From Magnetococcales bacterium (lineage in GTDB: Bacteria; Pseudomonadota; Magnetococcia; Magnetococcales; Magnetaquicoccaceae), in contig JADGBT010000037.1 of the NCBI GenBank assembly GCA_015231375.1, positions 1-36,665 of the forward strand: a DNA stretch of 36,665 nucleotides, given 5' to 3'. This document shows positions 1 to 9,522 of this stretch, one piece after another. The translations under genes and the position numbers were made by a program. The notes beneath the pieces were generated by a model. The model did not search any database and was not told the DNA's origin. It worked only from the letters and a program-made list of their open reading frames with translations. Positions within the stretch are counted from its first letter, which is position 1; every line of letters begins with the position of its first letter.

Positions 1-134
1 GCTTCAACAGCCTCCTCCAGGCCGCCAAGGCGCGAGCCAGGGGCTACCGCTCGGATACCAACTTCATCACCATGGCCTACCTCATCGGGGGCAAGTTAAA
101 CTTCACCCTACCCACGTGAAACAGCGAAGAGCCC
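1..134 (+). mobile_element. 3' end of an ISL3-family insertion sequence
   Basis: The window opens inside an insertion sequence. Positions 3-119 encode a transposase C-terminus, and the bases just after it, read in reverse complement from about 134, give GGCTCTTCGCTGTT. From memory this matches the terminal inverted repeat typical of ISL3-family elements (GGCTCTTC start). The IS therefore ends at about 133-134. The other end and the target duplication lie outside the window, so the exact boundary and the duplication cannot be checked. Base composition drops sharply to AT-rich DNA right after this point. Confidence 0.65.
3..119 (+). CDS. ISL3-family transposase, C-terminal fragment (partial at window edge)
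   Basis: The last 38 codons of a transposase are visible; the rest lies upstream of the window. The peptide contains QAAKARARGYRS followed by NFITMAYLIGGKL and ends LPT. This is the familiar C-terminal signature of ISL3-type DDE transposases, in which an arginine-rich AKARARG segment precedes a short hydrophobic tail. The stop TGA (117-119) sits about 15 bp before the inferred inverted repeat, as is usual for this family. The catalytic domain cannot be inspected, so it is unknown whether the element is intact. Confidence 0.7.
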   Translation, partial: FNSLLQAAKARARGYRSDTNFITMAYLIGGKLNFTLPT

Positions 135-811
135 TTATTATAGCAATCCCGCATCCGGTTAATTATTTCCTTTGGCGTCAAGATGCGCCAAGATTGATGA
201 GCAAGTATCTCGACGTAACGATCGGAGGGATCGCTTACCGAATTCCGCGAGGCTATGTGAGCAGTATCTCTTACAAATCAAAAGGGGTTGTAAAGCATGT
301 TTCCATCGATTTGTCGTACCCGGACATGGAACCTATCACGAAAATGTCTGTTTCAGAACGCAATGCGCCGGGGTTTGGTAGGCAGATCGGGCTACTTGTT
401 CAGACATACGACAGAACCCCCCGTTTGGATGCGATATTGAATAACATGCATAACGCTGGAATGGCCAGTCGGAGTGGAATTGATTATTCTATGGATGGGA
501 TACAGAAATTACCAGCCATCAAGCCAATGTGGGATAATGAGGATCGATATGTTCTGATTCGTAACTCATTGCTCGCCATGATTCTTTCATGCAACAGATC
601 TAAGCCTGGAACGAATCCTGGATGTCATTTTTATGCTGATTTTGGCCATAATTTTGGAATTCAAGGCTCTTTCGGGCGCAAATTTCTTGAGGAGGTCGAG
701 TTTGTTAATGGTGCTTTGATAAAATTGTTTGATAGCTTCAAGGTTGAATCAAGTAAGACTGTTCAATCCAATACCTCAACTTTGTCTCGTGATGGAGAAT
801 CTTATGTCTAG
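116..811 (+). pseudogene. Possible immunity/accessory-type protein with 5' end replaced by an IS
   Basis: An open frame runs from a GTG at 116, inside the IS end, to TAG at 811. The first native residues follow the IS boundary at about 134. The body carries a pattern I associate with proteins encoded next to type VI or other polymorphic toxin effectors. The pattern is a small beta segment with a YRIPRGY motif, then LSYPDMEP, then a Cys-containing PGCHF segment, and a C-terminal IKLFDSF helix. That family assignment is from memory and tentative. Relatives usually start with a signal or membrane anchor; here that part is missing and the IS-derived start supplies MKQRR. No Shine-Dalgarno precedes either the GTG or the internal ATG at 197. 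I read it as a 5'-truncated gene. Its AT-rich composition differs from the backbone and suggests transfer. Confidence 0.5.
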
Positions 812-1108
812 CAATATGTATTTGATATCTGATAGATGTGTATCATTTGGTTAGGTTTGGCATCTTGTTTAAAACCTGAGGAGAAATAGCATGCTAACGA
901 ACGAGGATTAACCTTATATACTGGCAAATAATGATAATGCACATGTGCTAGCTAAGTTGTTTTATGGAATTAATGTTAATGTGATTCTCAATTCAGATCT
1001 TAATCTGTCTATATAACAGTCTGATACTATCATCAACAGATTATCATTATTTTTGGTGTAGACGGATGGAGAACCATATAAAATTGTGCTTATTGATAGT
1101 AGGCAGGA
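812..1108. other. AT-rich non-coding stretch in the accessory island
   Basis: About 300 bases of strongly AT-rich DNA separate the two island genes. Only very short frames occur. One (ATG 1066, 37 codons) overlaps the next gene in another frame and has no convincing ribosome site. I see no convincing hairpin terminator or tRNA. Confidence 0.5.
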
Positions 1109-1705
1109 ATGTCGGATTGTTTAACAAGCTGTTGTGGAGTGTTAACAGATATGTGTGTGGACATGAACAAAGATACTAGTTCTGAACCTCTTCAGGAAGG
1201 AGTTCAAGTCCAGCAGCCGATGACATGGTATGGATGTCTATGGCATGCGATTCGTTGGTATATATATTCAACTGTATTTATTTTGTGTTTGCGTGAATGG
1301 TATGTGTATAAGTATCGGGAGATTCTTGGAGATTTTTACCTTGTTAAAGGTTTCTTACTGATTGGTATAATGCTTAATGGTGTGTATTTATCGTACCAAT
1401 CATTCGTTAGACAGAGGATTATTTGTTCTTTGTTTTATATTATTGCTTCATGTTTGTGTGTTTTGACTCTATTTTTTAAAGTTGACTTGTTTTATCTTGA
1501 TTTGTCAACTGAGATGGAAATAAGAGGCCGACTGTTTTCTATGTTTCCATCCGTGTGTCCACATCCGACAAGTATATACAATCCCCACAATTCACATAGA
1601 TACTTAAAGATGAATGATAGAAAGTATATCACACAGGATGGTCATGCATTCGTGTGTTATTCGTATGTAATAAGTTATTGGTTATCATCAGCTTATAATA
1701 GATAA
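1109..1705 (+). CDS. Hypothetical multi-pass membrane protein, AT-rich island
   Basis: This 198-codon frame has no family I recognise. Three hydrophobic stretches look membrane-spanning: about residues 45-62 (IRWYIYSTVFILCL), 77-97 (LVKGFLLIGIMLNGVYLSY) and 105-127 (IICSLFYIIASCLCVLTLFF). The C-terminal third is soluble and Cys/His/Tyr rich. The start is uncertain. The ATG at 1109 has an AGGCAGGA almost touching it, whereas ATG 1151 has a GGAG 11 bases upstream, and ATG 1163 is also possible. The frame continues without a shift beyond the TAA at 1703-1705 for another 57 codons (see the next entry), so the protein may be truncated. Codon use is AT-biased, unlike the flanking backbone, which fits horizontal acquisition. 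Its position beside a possible immunity-type gene suggests a toxin/immunity cargo, but that is inference only. Confidence 0.5.
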   Translation: MSDCLTSCCGVLTDMCVDMNKDTSSEPLQEGVQVQQPMTWYGCLWHAIRWYIYSTVFILCLREWYVYKYREILGDFYLVKGFLLIGIMLNGVYLSYQSFVRQRIICSLFYIIASCLCVLTLFFKVDLFYLDLSTEMEIRGRLFSMFPSVCPHPTSIYNPHNSHRYLKMNDRKYITQDGHAFVCYSYVISYWLSSAYNR

Positions 1706-1879
1706 ACTTTGGTGGTTGATTATGATGATGATTTAATGTTTCCTGTTGAGTCTTGGCCTCAAGAAAAGAGATTGATAATGGGGATATGGACTGATTCTGA
1801 TGTTTGCAAGGCAGGAAAAGTTGAACGCATATATAATCATGTGTATTGGATTTCTGATAAATGTGACCTACCCAGTTAA
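1706..1879 (+). pseudogene. In-frame continuation of the membrane-protein ORF after a stop codon
   Basis: Directly after the TAA at 1703-1705 the same reading frame stays open for 57 codons to the TAA at 1877-1879. It encodes an acidic segment (VDYDDDLM) and then a Trp- and Cys-containing tail (WPQEKRLIMGIW, YNHVYWISDKC). The simplest reading is a gene split by a nonsense mutation. Alternatively it is a small gene starting at GTG 1712 or ATG 1736, though neither has a clear ribosome site. The composition is the same as in the upstream frame. Confidence 0.4.
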
Positions 1880-1944
1880 TAGCCTGTTTATAAGATATTA
1901 ATCATCACGTATGCTGTTGCCATTGAACCTGACAGGAGGGAGAG

Positions 1945-2491
1945 ATGGCGCTGGGACAGATGGGTGGGAAGCAGGAGGAGATGTTCATCACGTGGGATGA
2001 GTTGCCGAGGTCGCCTGGGCATCCATTTTACGAGCGCCTGCAGAATCTGAAGAAAGAGTTGGATCAAGCTGGATTTGATCGGTTCGCGGAGGAGAAGTGC
2101 GCACCGTACTACGTGAAAGGGCGGCGCGGGAGACCATCGGTGCCTCCTGGTCGATATTTCCGGATGCATTTTGTGGGGTATTTTCGAGGGGATCGACAGC
2201 GAGCGATTGAATGGAAATACTGTGATTCTCTGGCATTGCGAGAGTTCTTGAAGTTGAAGTTGGTGGGGAGCGGGTACCGGACCATTCAACGCTGAGCACG
2301 ACCTGAAATCGTTTGCGGTTGGAGATTCGCAAGGAGGTGTTCGCCTGGGTTCTGAAGGTGTTGGCGGAAGCGGGTCTGATGCATGATGGAGATCGTCTGG
2401 GTGTGGACGCCTCGACCATGAAGGCGAATGCGGTGCTGCGTGGTTTGGTTCATCGTGGGAGCGGCGACACTTACCGGGAAATGTTTGAGAC
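1945..2491 (+). pseudogene. Degenerate IS5/IS1182-like transposase (DUF772 N-terminal domain)
   Basis: The N-terminal part, starting at ATG 1945 after a good GGAGGGAG ribosome site, reads LPRSPGHPFYERL, then GRPSVPPGRYFRMHFVGYF and IEWKYCDSLALREFL. This is the classic DUF772 transposase N-terminus. The expected EGIDSER segment is disturbed at about 2190-2210 by compensating small indels. Near 2274 the frame shifts: PDHSTLSTT continues in the other frame, is interrupted by TGA 2304-2306, and resumes with LEIRKEVFAWVLKVLAEAGL and VDASTMKANAVLR. Homology fades after the YREMFETLA segment at about 2490, so the C-terminal catalytic part is gone. The element cannot encode an active transposase. It marks the right border of the accessory island, next to the end of the SUF operon. 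Confidence 0.75.
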
Positions 2492-2583
2492 GTTGGCGTG
2501 GGATGGGCTCACTCTTTCGATCATGCCGCCGACCAAGCGCTCCGGCCTGATGGCCGCAGGGCTTGGCCGGACATCACAGGCGT

Positions 2584-3174
2584 TCAGTCCGGATTGTCCG
2601 GTGTCGAGGCGTTGTAATGTTCGTTTCCTTCTCCATCGATCACAATGCGCTCTTCCAGCAGAATCGGGGAGGGGTCGGGCCATTGATTCTGCCGTGGTTC
2701 GGAGGTGAGGCAGGAGGCGGGTGAATGCTCCTGTTCCAGTATGGGGTTGTTGAGCAGATCGATACCGGGACGATCCCAGCTGAATTCCACCGGAATGCCA
2801 TTGGGATCAAAAGAGTACAGAGAATAAAAACAGCCATGATTGATCACGTCCGAAACCGGAAACTGGGCGCCTTCCAGGAGGGCCATCAGTTCCCATAAGG
2901 CCTCTTCGCTCTGTACGCCGATCGAAAGGTGATCGAAGGCAAACGGTCCATTCACGGGGTCGCCGTGCCGTTTGAGCGGCACCTTTTCAACCCCGGGCCA
3001 TTCGAAGAATGAAATCTTGCAGTGGGTGTCAATGCGGAAGAAGTATTGTCGGGTTCCGGGTTGACCATAGGAGTATACCAGGGGCATGCCCAGAAGATCG
3101 CGCCAGTAACGCACGGTCAATTCGATATCCTGGGTGGCGAATGCCGCATGGTGTATGCCGGTATAATGATTCAT
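2584..3174 (-). CDS. VOC-family (glyoxalase/dioxygenase fold) protein
   Basis: A 196-aa member of the vicinal-oxygen-chelate superfamily, which are metal-dependent lyases, dioxygenases or resistance enzymes. Two beta-alpha-beta modules are visible. Potential metal ligands occur where the family places them: His near residue 9 (IHHAAFATQD), Glu in ISFFEW, His in FDHLSIG, and Glu in IPVEFSW near residue 150. About 45 residues after the second module form a family-atypical tail rich in Pro, Glu and Asn. The start ATG at 3174 is chosen because GAGGT lies 8 bases upstream and the upstream frame extension runs into the preceding gene. It is the last gene of the SUF-Rieske-reductase operon, 10 bp after the reductase stop. 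The substrate is unknown. A catabolic dioxygenase reductase module or detoxification role is possible, but only context suggests it. Confidence 0.8.
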   Translation of the reverse strand: MNHYTGIHHAAFATQDIELTVRYWRDLLGMPLVYSYGQPGTRQYFFRIDTHCKISFFEWPGVEKVPLKRHGDPVNGPFAFDHLSIGVQSEEALWELMALLEGAQFPVSDVINHGCFYSLYSFDPNGIPVEFSWDRPGIDLLNNPILEQEHSPASCLTSEPRQNQWPDPSPILLEERIVIDGEGNEHYNASTPDNPD

Positions 3175-3184
3175 GATCGTTACC

Positions 3185-3988
3185 TCAGTATTTTTCAAGA
3201 TGCAGGGAACCCGGGTTGCGTCGGGTGCCATGGGAATAACCCTTGGCGGTCAGGATCTGGCTGACCGACTCCACCATGACCGGGTTGCCGCATAAAAAGA
3301 TGTGGGTCTGCTCCGGATCGATCGGCAGACCGCACCTCTCGCCAATATCAGGCCGCGTCAACCACTCTTGCAGCCTGCCACAACAGCCTTGCCAGCTTTT
3401 GTCGATCGTTGGATTGGACACGATCGGCATGTACCGGAATCGGGGACAACGCCGCGCCAGAAATTCCAGTTCGGCCCGATATCCCAGATCCCACGAATAG
3501 TTGGCTCCGTGCATCACCGCCAGGGAAACCGGAGAGGTTCCGTTTTCCAAGGCCATGCTGCGCACCATGCTGATGTAGGGAGCCAGTCCGGTTCCGGTTC
3601 CAACCAGCAGAATGTTTTGATCCGGCGGCACATCCTTCAAGGTGAAGATGCCCTTGGAGCCATCTCCCACATGCAGCCGGTCTCCCGGCCGAAGGTGAAA
3701 CAAACGCGGCGTCAACTCGCCACTGCTGACCATGGAAATGTAGAACTCCAGATACTCCTTCGACTGGGAACTGCTGGTGATGGAATAGGCGCGTCGAATC
3801 AGCGCATCCTGTTTTTCGATTTCGACCTCTTCCGGGTCGGCTTCCGCCACCCTGGGCTCGGACCGTTTCAGCCCCAGCACCGTGAATTGACCGGGAATGA
3901 AGTCGAAAGCGTTTTGATCCAATCGGATCTGGAGAATCAGGATCGTGGGGGTCACGAACGTGGTCGTCAATACGGTGGCGTTGTACAT
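3185..3988 (-). CDS. fpr: Ferredoxin-NADP(+) reductase, bacterial Fpr type
   Basis: This 267-aa flavoprotein should transfer electrons between NADPH and a ferredoxin. The FAD-binding barrel carries RRAYSITSS (about residues 65-73), and the NADP domain carries GTGTGLAPY (about 130-138). The FLCGNPVMVE motif is also present. The C-terminus ends LHLEKY, as in Fpr proteins whose terminal aromatic residue stacks on FAD. Compared with usual Fpr proteins (about 258 aa) it has a short acidic insert (EADPEEVEIEKQD) before the FAD motif. It lies 27 bp downstream of the Rieske ferredoxin gene, which is the obvious electron partner, and in the same operon as sufBCDU. I infer that it feeds electrons to Fe-S cluster assembly or to a protein made by it. 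The ribosome site is weak, so coupling to upstream translation is likely. Confidence 0.88.
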   Translation of the reverse strand: MYNATVLTTTFVTPTILILQIRLDQNAFDFIPGQFTVLGLKRSEPRVAEADPEEVEIEKQDALIRRAYSITSSSQSKEYLEFYISMVSSGELTPRLFHLRPGDRLHVGDGSKGIFTLKDVPPDQNILLVGTGTGLAPYISMVRSMALENGTSPVSLAVMHGANYSWDLGYRAELEFLARRCPRFRYMPIVSNPTIDKSWQGCCGRLQEWLTRPDIGERCGLPIDPEQTHIFLCGNPVMVESVSQILTAKGYSHGTRRNPGSLHLEKY

Positions 3989-4015
3989 GGTTTGGTTTGT
4001 CCGTTGTCGTGGGAG

Positions 4016-4333
4016 CTATCGTTTCACCTGCACCCGATCCTGAAACAGCCGCACCTCCACCCGCGTGAGATCCTCGTAGGCGGGAGGCGCGCGCACCTGT
4101 CCGGTCTTGACATCGAAGCGGGCTCCATGTCGGGGGCAGAGAATCTCCCCGTCCGTCAGCGTGCCGCTGGACAGTTCCCCGCCGTCGTGGGTGCAGCAAT
4201 CCGGCAGAGCGTGAAAGTCGCCGTCCACATGGCAGATGATCAGCGGACGACCCTCCACCTCCACGCCCCGCATGGAGTCTGCGGGAAACTGCGTCGCCGG
4301 AGCCACATCGATCCATTCCTGAGAGGCGTGCAT
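4016..4333 (-). CDS. Rieske-type [2Fe-2S] ferredoxin
   Basis: A 105-aa soluble protein with a complete Rieske cluster motif. The first ligand pair is Cys47-Thr-His49 (CCTHDGG) and the second is Cys66-Pro-Arg-His69 (CPRHGARF). The rest matches the small ring-hydroxylating-dioxygenase ferredoxin or NirD-like fold, and no membrane anchor is present. The start ATG 4333 has GGGAG about 9 bases upstream. It follows sufU by 16 bp and precedes the reductase gene. From general knowledge, actinobacterial suf operons also contain a small Rieske ferredoxin between suf genes, so its presence is not unique. Pairing with a dedicated reductase is less common. The likely role is electron supply for cluster assembly or repair (inference). 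Confidence 0.9.
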   Translation of the reverse strand: MHASQEWIDVAPATQFPADSMRGVEVEGRPLIICHVDGDFHALPDCCTHDGGELSSGTLTDGEILCPRHGARFDVKTGQVRAPPAYEDLTRVEVRLFQDRVQVKR

Positions 4334-4349
4334 CGTTTGTTCTCCCGTT

Positions 4350-4808
4350 TCATTCGGTGCAGATGGTGGTGTCATCCCGCTTCAGGGCCGCGTGCAGAAT
4401 GAACCAGGCCAGATTGGCGCATTTGATGCGGTCCGGATAGTCGAGAAAATCGCCCACCAGCTCCAGTTTGCCCAGGGGTTTGGCCTCTGCGTTGGTCGCA
4501 GCCGGATCCCCGTGCAGAAAGGCGGTCATCTGACGAAACAGGGCTTCGGCTTCGGACACGCTCAAGCCTTCCAGGGTTTCCGTCATCATGGAGGCCGCCG
4601 CGACCGATATTGAACATCCCACCCCGTCGAATCCGGCGTGACGGATCACGCCATCCTCGATTTGCAGCGCGAGGGTGAATTCGTCGCCGCAGGTGGGGTT
4701 GAAGCCGTGGGCCCGATGGGTGGTTTGGGCGGGCATCTGCATATAGTGGAAAGGGTTCCGGTTGTGATCCAGAATCACCTCTTCGTAAAGCTCCCGATCC
4801 GCTTTCAT
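4350..4808 (-). CDS. sufU: SufU-type Fe-S scaffold / sulfur-transfer protein
   Basis: A 152-aa IscU-fold protein of the SUF system. The conserved ligands are in place: Cys40 and Asp42 (NPTCGDEF), Cys65 (GVGCSIS) and Cys130 (RIKCANLAW). The roughly 20-residue insert between the second and third cysteines separates SufU from IscU. In Gram-positive bacteria SufU is a zinc-dependent sulfur-transfer partner of SufS. Here no sufS lies in the operon, so its desulfurase must be encoded elsewhere. The start ATG at 4808 overlaps the sufD stop (ATGA) and has AAGGGAG upstream, indicating translational coupling. An upstream extension in the same frame lies inside sufD and is not used. Confidence 0.9.
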   Translation of the reverse strand: MKADRELYEEVILDHNRNPFHYMQMPAQTTHRAHGFNPTCGDEFTLALQIEDGVIRHAGFDGVGCSISVAAASMMTETLEGLSVSEAEALFRQMTAFLHGDPAATNAEAKPLGKLELVGDFLDYPDRIKCANLAWFILHAALKRDDTTICTE

Positions 4809-6118
4809 GGCGCGCTCCCTTCCAGATTGAGTCGTTGCGCAACCCATTCCCGCACCGCCGCCGGTTGCACCCGTTGCAGCAACTCGGCGGCGAAGCCGTG
4901 GACCAGTACCCTGCGGGCGGTCTCCAGATCCAGGCCGCGACTGTGCAGATAAAACAGCGCGTCAGGATCCAGGGTGCCCACGGATGCCCCATGGTTGCAT
5001 TGTACGGCGTCGCTATGGATTTCCAATTGCGGTTTGGCGTCGATTTCCGCCGTATCGGACAACAGCAGATTGGCGGTTTTTTGAGACGCGCGGATCTGCT
5101 TCACCCCCTGGGGCACGCGCACCACGCCGTTGAAGACGCCGTGGGCCTGTCCGTCCAGGATCCCTTTGAATAATTGTTCGGATCGGGTATCGGAGCGGAG
5201 ATGGTGCAACCAGGTGTGAAAATCCATATGTTGTCGTCCCCCGGCCAGGAACACCCCCTCCTGGAGACAGCGGGAACCTTCGCCCGCCAGCATGATCTGC
5301 ACATCCTGACGGGTCAGCGCTCCTCCAACCGAGAAGATTCTGGAGTCCAGATGGCTGCGGGCCTGTTGGATGGCTTGTACCGTGCCCACATGCTGGGCCG
5401 CAGTTGTTTCCGTCAGCATCAGCAGATGTTCCAGTCTGGCCCCTGCGTTCAGCATCAAGGTGGTGTAGGCGTTGGTGAAATGGGAGGAACGACCCAGGGA
5501 GGCGTAACTTTCGATCACCATGGCCTGGGTGTCGTTTCCGGCCAGCACCAGATTCCAGGGCAGGGTGACGATCGGTTCCTGAAAGGCGGTGGTGACAAAC
5601 AGCAACTGCAAAGGTTTGGACAGGCAGACACCCGGCGAGATCTGGACAAAGGCTCCATCCAGCCACAACGCGTGATTGATTTCGGCAAAGCCCTGATCGT
5701 TTCCGGTCAGAAAGCGGTCCAGACAGGGTTCCAGCAGGGAGGGAGCCTGTCGGGCCAGATTCGCCATGCTGTCCACCCGGACTCCGGCGGGCAGATCCTG
5801 CCATCGGGAAAGGGAACGGGAGAGCAGACCGTTGATGAAAACCAGCCGATGGCCCTCCCGACGATCCAGCAGCAGCGGTTCTAGATCCTCCAGGTCGAGG
5901 CCCACGCAACCTTCGGTATGGAACCGGGGGCGGCTCTGGGCGAGGGTCCGGGTTGGGGTGTATTTCCAGGTTTCGAGTTGGGGGGTGGGCAGGCCGATTT
6001 GCGCACCGCGTTGCATGGCCTCTTGTCGACTGTTGCGGATCGGCAGTGCGTTCCATCCGGGCAGATGCGCGCTTTGTTCGCTGAACTGTTTCTGACAGCC
6101 CTCCAGAAAGGCGTTCAT
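4805..6118 (-). CDS. sufD: Fe-S cluster assembly protein SufD
   Basis: A 437-aa SufD that pairs with SufB and SufC to form the SUF scaffold complex in the cytoplasm. The N-terminus is the variable helical domain. The centre has the LVFINGLLS segment and the AMVIESYASLG beta-helix strand typical of SufD. The C-terminal beta-helix shows FNGVVRVPQGVKQIRA, then LLLSDTAEIDAKPQLEI and QCNHGASVGTLDPDALFYLHSRGL, the strongest SufB/SufD signature. The conserved histidine of the CNHGA motif is present. The start ATG 6118 overlaps the sufC stop (ATGA), and the gene ends overlapping sufU in the same way. Length is normal for the family. Confidence 0.93.
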   Translation of the reverse strand: MNAFLEGCQKQFSEQSAHLPGWNALPIRNSRQEAMQRGAQIGLPTPQLETWKYTPTRTLAQSRPRFHTEGCVGLDLEDLEPLLLDRREGHRLVFINGLLSRSLSRWQDLPAGVRVDSMANLARQAPSLLEPCLDRFLTGNDQGFAEINHALWLDGAFVQISPGVCLSKPLQLLFVTTAFQEPIVTLPWNLVLAGNDTQAMVIESYASLGRSSHFTNAYTTLMLNAGARLEHLLMLTETTAAQHVGTVQAIQQARSHLDSRIFSVGGALTRQDVQIMLAGEGSRCLQEGVFLAGGRQHMDFHTWLHHLRSDTRSEQLFKGILDGQAHGVFNGVVRVPQGVKQIRASQKTANLLLSDTAEIDAKPQLEIHSDAVQCNHGASVGTLDPDALFYLHSRGLDLETARRVLVHGFAAELLQRVQPAAVREWVAQRLNLEGSAP

Positions 6119-6866
6119 GTCACCATTTCCTCCAGCCAGCCATATCCTTGTTGTTCGAGTTTCCTGGCCAACTCCATCCCGCCGGAGAGCATGACCCGTC
6201 CTCCCATGAGGACATGCACCCGGTCCGGAGGCACCTGATCGAGCAGACGGGGATAGTGGGTGATGAGCAGCATGGAGCGTTCGGTACTGCGCAAGGCGTT
6301 GATCCCTTCTGCCACCAGGGTCAGGGCATCGATATCCAGGCCGGAATCGATCTCGTCGAGAATGGCCAGTCGGGGCTCCAGGAGCATGAGTTGCAGCAGT
6401 TCGTTGCGTTTTTTCTCTCCCCCCGAGAAACCGGCGTTGACCGGTCGGAGCAACCACTCCTCGGGGAGTCCGAGTTGGGCGGTGCGATCCCGGAGGTGGG
6501 CGCGAAAGGCCACGGCATCCAGTTCCGGCTGTCGATGGTGGCGTCGCTGGGCGTTGTAGGCCTCTTTCAGCAGTCGGAGATTGCTCACCCCGGGGATCTC
6601 CACCGGATTCTGGAAGCCGAGAAAAATGCCCTCTCTGGCCCGTTCCTCCGGGGAGATGGGCCACAGATCCCGTTCCCGATAGAGCATCTGTCCGGCTGTG
6701 ACCCGGCACTCGGGCCGACCGGCCAGAACGTTGGCCAGCGTGCTTTTGCCGGAACCGTTCGGTCCCATGAGGGCATGCAGTTCCCCGGCTTTCAGACTCA
6801 GGTCCACCCCGTTGAGGATGGGTTTGTTCATCACCGTGACGTGCAGATTGCGCAGTTCCAGAATGT

Positions 6867-6870
<4 letters not shown>
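6115..6870 (-). CDS. sufC: Fe-S cluster assembly ATPase SufC
   Basis: A 251-aa ABC-type ATPase, the motor subunit of the SufBCD complex. It has a Walker A motif GPNGSGKST (about residues 36-44), a [14 protein letters not shown]-loop region typical of SufC, the signature [10 protein letters not shown], a Walker [12 protein letters not shown], and the switch histidine in [10 protein letters not shown]. There are no transmembrane segments, as expected for this cytosolic ABC protein. The start ATG 6870 overlaps the sufB stop, and the stop overlaps the sufD start, so sufB, sufC, sufD and sufU are chained by ATGA junctions. Confidence 0.95.
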
Positions 6871-8308
<1,438 letters not shown>

Positions 8309-8312
<4 letters not shown>

Positions 8313-8728
8313 GGTGCGGACTCCTGGGCATCGGAAACCATCTGGGTCAGCGTGACGTTTTCCAGCAGGGAACGGATGCCCTGTTGGATGCGCATCCAGT
8401 GAGGACGCGGTTTGCAGACATGCGCCAGAGGACAGACGCAGGCCGGATCATGGCACGGGATCAGCTCCAACGGATCGTGCATGGCCTCCATCACCTGCAC
8501 CAGGGTGATCTTCGAGGCCGGACGGGCCAGAAGGAAGCCGCCGTTGCGTCCCTTGCGGGAGATCAGCAATCCCTGACTGGTCATCACATGCAGCAGTTTG
8601 CGCAGGGTGCTGGGAGCCAGGGGAATTTCGGCGGCGAGTCCGGTCGCGCTGACGGGGTGATCCGGCTGCGTCGCCAGTCGGACCATCACCAGGGTGGCGT
8701 ACTCGGTCATGCGATTGATGGCGAACAT
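8309..8728 (-). CDS. Rrf2-family SUF regulator with Cys cluster motif
   Basis: A 139-aa winged-helix repressor of the Rrf2/IscR family, of the type annotated as SUF-system regulator. The N-terminal HTH reads [16 protein letters not shown], with the recognition helix near [10 protein letters not shown] and the wing [11 protein letters not shown]. Cluster ligands are probable: Cys92, Cys97, Cys99 and Cys105 with His110 close by, resembling the three-Cys plus His arrangement of IscR. It is the first gene of the operon and overlaps sufB by four bases, so it presumably senses Fe-S status and autoregulates the operon. No strong ribosome site precedes ATG 8728. The internal Met7 is an alternative start, but Met1 keeps the usual family N-terminus. 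Confidence 0.88.
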
Positions 8729-8827
8729 GGCGGATTCTTGATCGCGATGAAGGGTGAATGGTGGATCGTCAGGGTCGGGGTGCGGGGCGACCCGTTTTTC
8801 CCGGCCAGACGAACGCTTGATCTCGCG

Positions 8828-8863
8828 CTTCGATCCGCTCCCGAGGGTGGGGGCGGATCGAAG
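8828..8863. repeat. Perfect 11-bp inverted repeat between the TPR gene and the SUF operon
   Basis: CTTCGATCCGC (8828-8838) pairs perfectly with GCGGATCGAAG (8853-8863) across a 14-base loop. On the plus strand a T-rich run follows about ten bases later (TCTTTTTTCG). On the minus strand, the direction of both flanking genes, no U-tract follows. It may end TPR transcription, or it may be an operator or mRNA structure in the leader of the Rrf2-suf operon. Confidence 0.5.
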
Positions 8864-8911
8864 TGTTTCTCGTGTGTCTTTTTTCGTGTTTCGGGCGCGC
8901 TCCGTTTTGCC

Positions 8912-9466
8912 TCAGTGGAGCGTGCGTTGCATGGCTTCGAGTTCCATCGCCGACAGAAAGAGACGTGGATACTCTCGATCTCCATTCATCAGGGCTTCCG
9001 TGGCATCCATCTGGGAACGGATGATGCCCATGGAGTCGCAATAGCCCTGCAAGGAGGCTTCGATCTGTTTCAAGGCGGTTTGCAGATCGCGATCCGCCTC
9101 CAGCGGACGCTCCAGGGCGTTGTAACAGTAGGCCCGTTCCAGATAGGCCATGCCGTATCCAGGATGGATATCGATGGCCTGGCTCAAATTGGCGATGGCG
9201 GCTTCCAACCGGTCCATGCGGCGCAGGACCGCACCGCGAATGAAATAGAGATGCCGGTTCTCCGGATCGAGCCGCATGACCTGGTTGCAGTCGGCGAGGG
9301 CTTCCGGATAGTGGGCCAGCCACAGATGGGCGACCGCCCGTGCCAGCAGTGGCGGAATGGACTCTGCTTCGCTCTCCATCACCTGGCTGATGCGATCCAC
9401 GCAGCCTTGGGCATTGCCTGCGGCCAGCAGCTGTTGGGTTTCTGTGAACAGTTCATATGGGTCCAT
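8912..9466 (-). CDS. TPR-repeat protein
   Basis: A 184-aa all-helical protein built of tetratricopeptide repeats. Three to four repeats are visible, for example AVAHLWLAHYPEALADCNQVMRL, then RGAVLRRMDRLEAAIANLSQ, then AYLERAYCYNALERPLEADRDL. The conserved Ala/Gly/Tyr spacing of TPR helices is seen throughout residues 35-130. A C-terminal helical tail follows. There is no signal peptide, so it is probably a cytoplasmic adaptor. The start ATG 9466 has AAGGGAG about 11 bases upstream. It lies on the same strand as the SUF operon but is separated by 183 bp containing a hairpin, so co-transcription is doubtful. The partner is unknown. Confidence 0.82.
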   Translation of the reverse strand: MDPYELFTETQQLLAAGNAQGCVDRISQVMESEAESIPPLLARAVAHLWLAHYPEALADCNQVMRLDPENRHLYFIRGAVLRRMDRLEAAIANLSQAIDIHPGYGMAYLERAYCYNALERPLEADRDLQTALKQIEASLQGYCDSMGIIRSQMDATEALMNGDREYPRLFLSAMELEAMQRTLH

Positions 9467-9511
9467 GATGTCGCTCCCTTAGTTGGTCGGCTTGTTTGGA
9501 CACTAATTAAG

Positions 9512-9522
9512 ACCAATTTGGT
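9512..9522. promoter_or_regulatory. Short palindrome upstream of the TPR gene
   Basis: ACCAATTTGGT is a perfect palindrome around a central base, inside an AT-rich segment about 50 bp upstream of the TPR start codon. It has the position of an operator, but the motif is short and I do not recognise the binding protein. Confidence 0.3.

Noticed and set aside
1066-1179. Small ORF starting at ATG 1066
   Set aside because: It overlaps the longer membrane-protein frame, has no clear Shine-Dalgarno, and shows only weak hydrophobicity.
2492-2583. Continuation of the transposase in the frame up to 2708
   Set aside because: After about 2490 no frame resembles a transposase, and the bases from 2584 belong to the VOC gene on the other strand.
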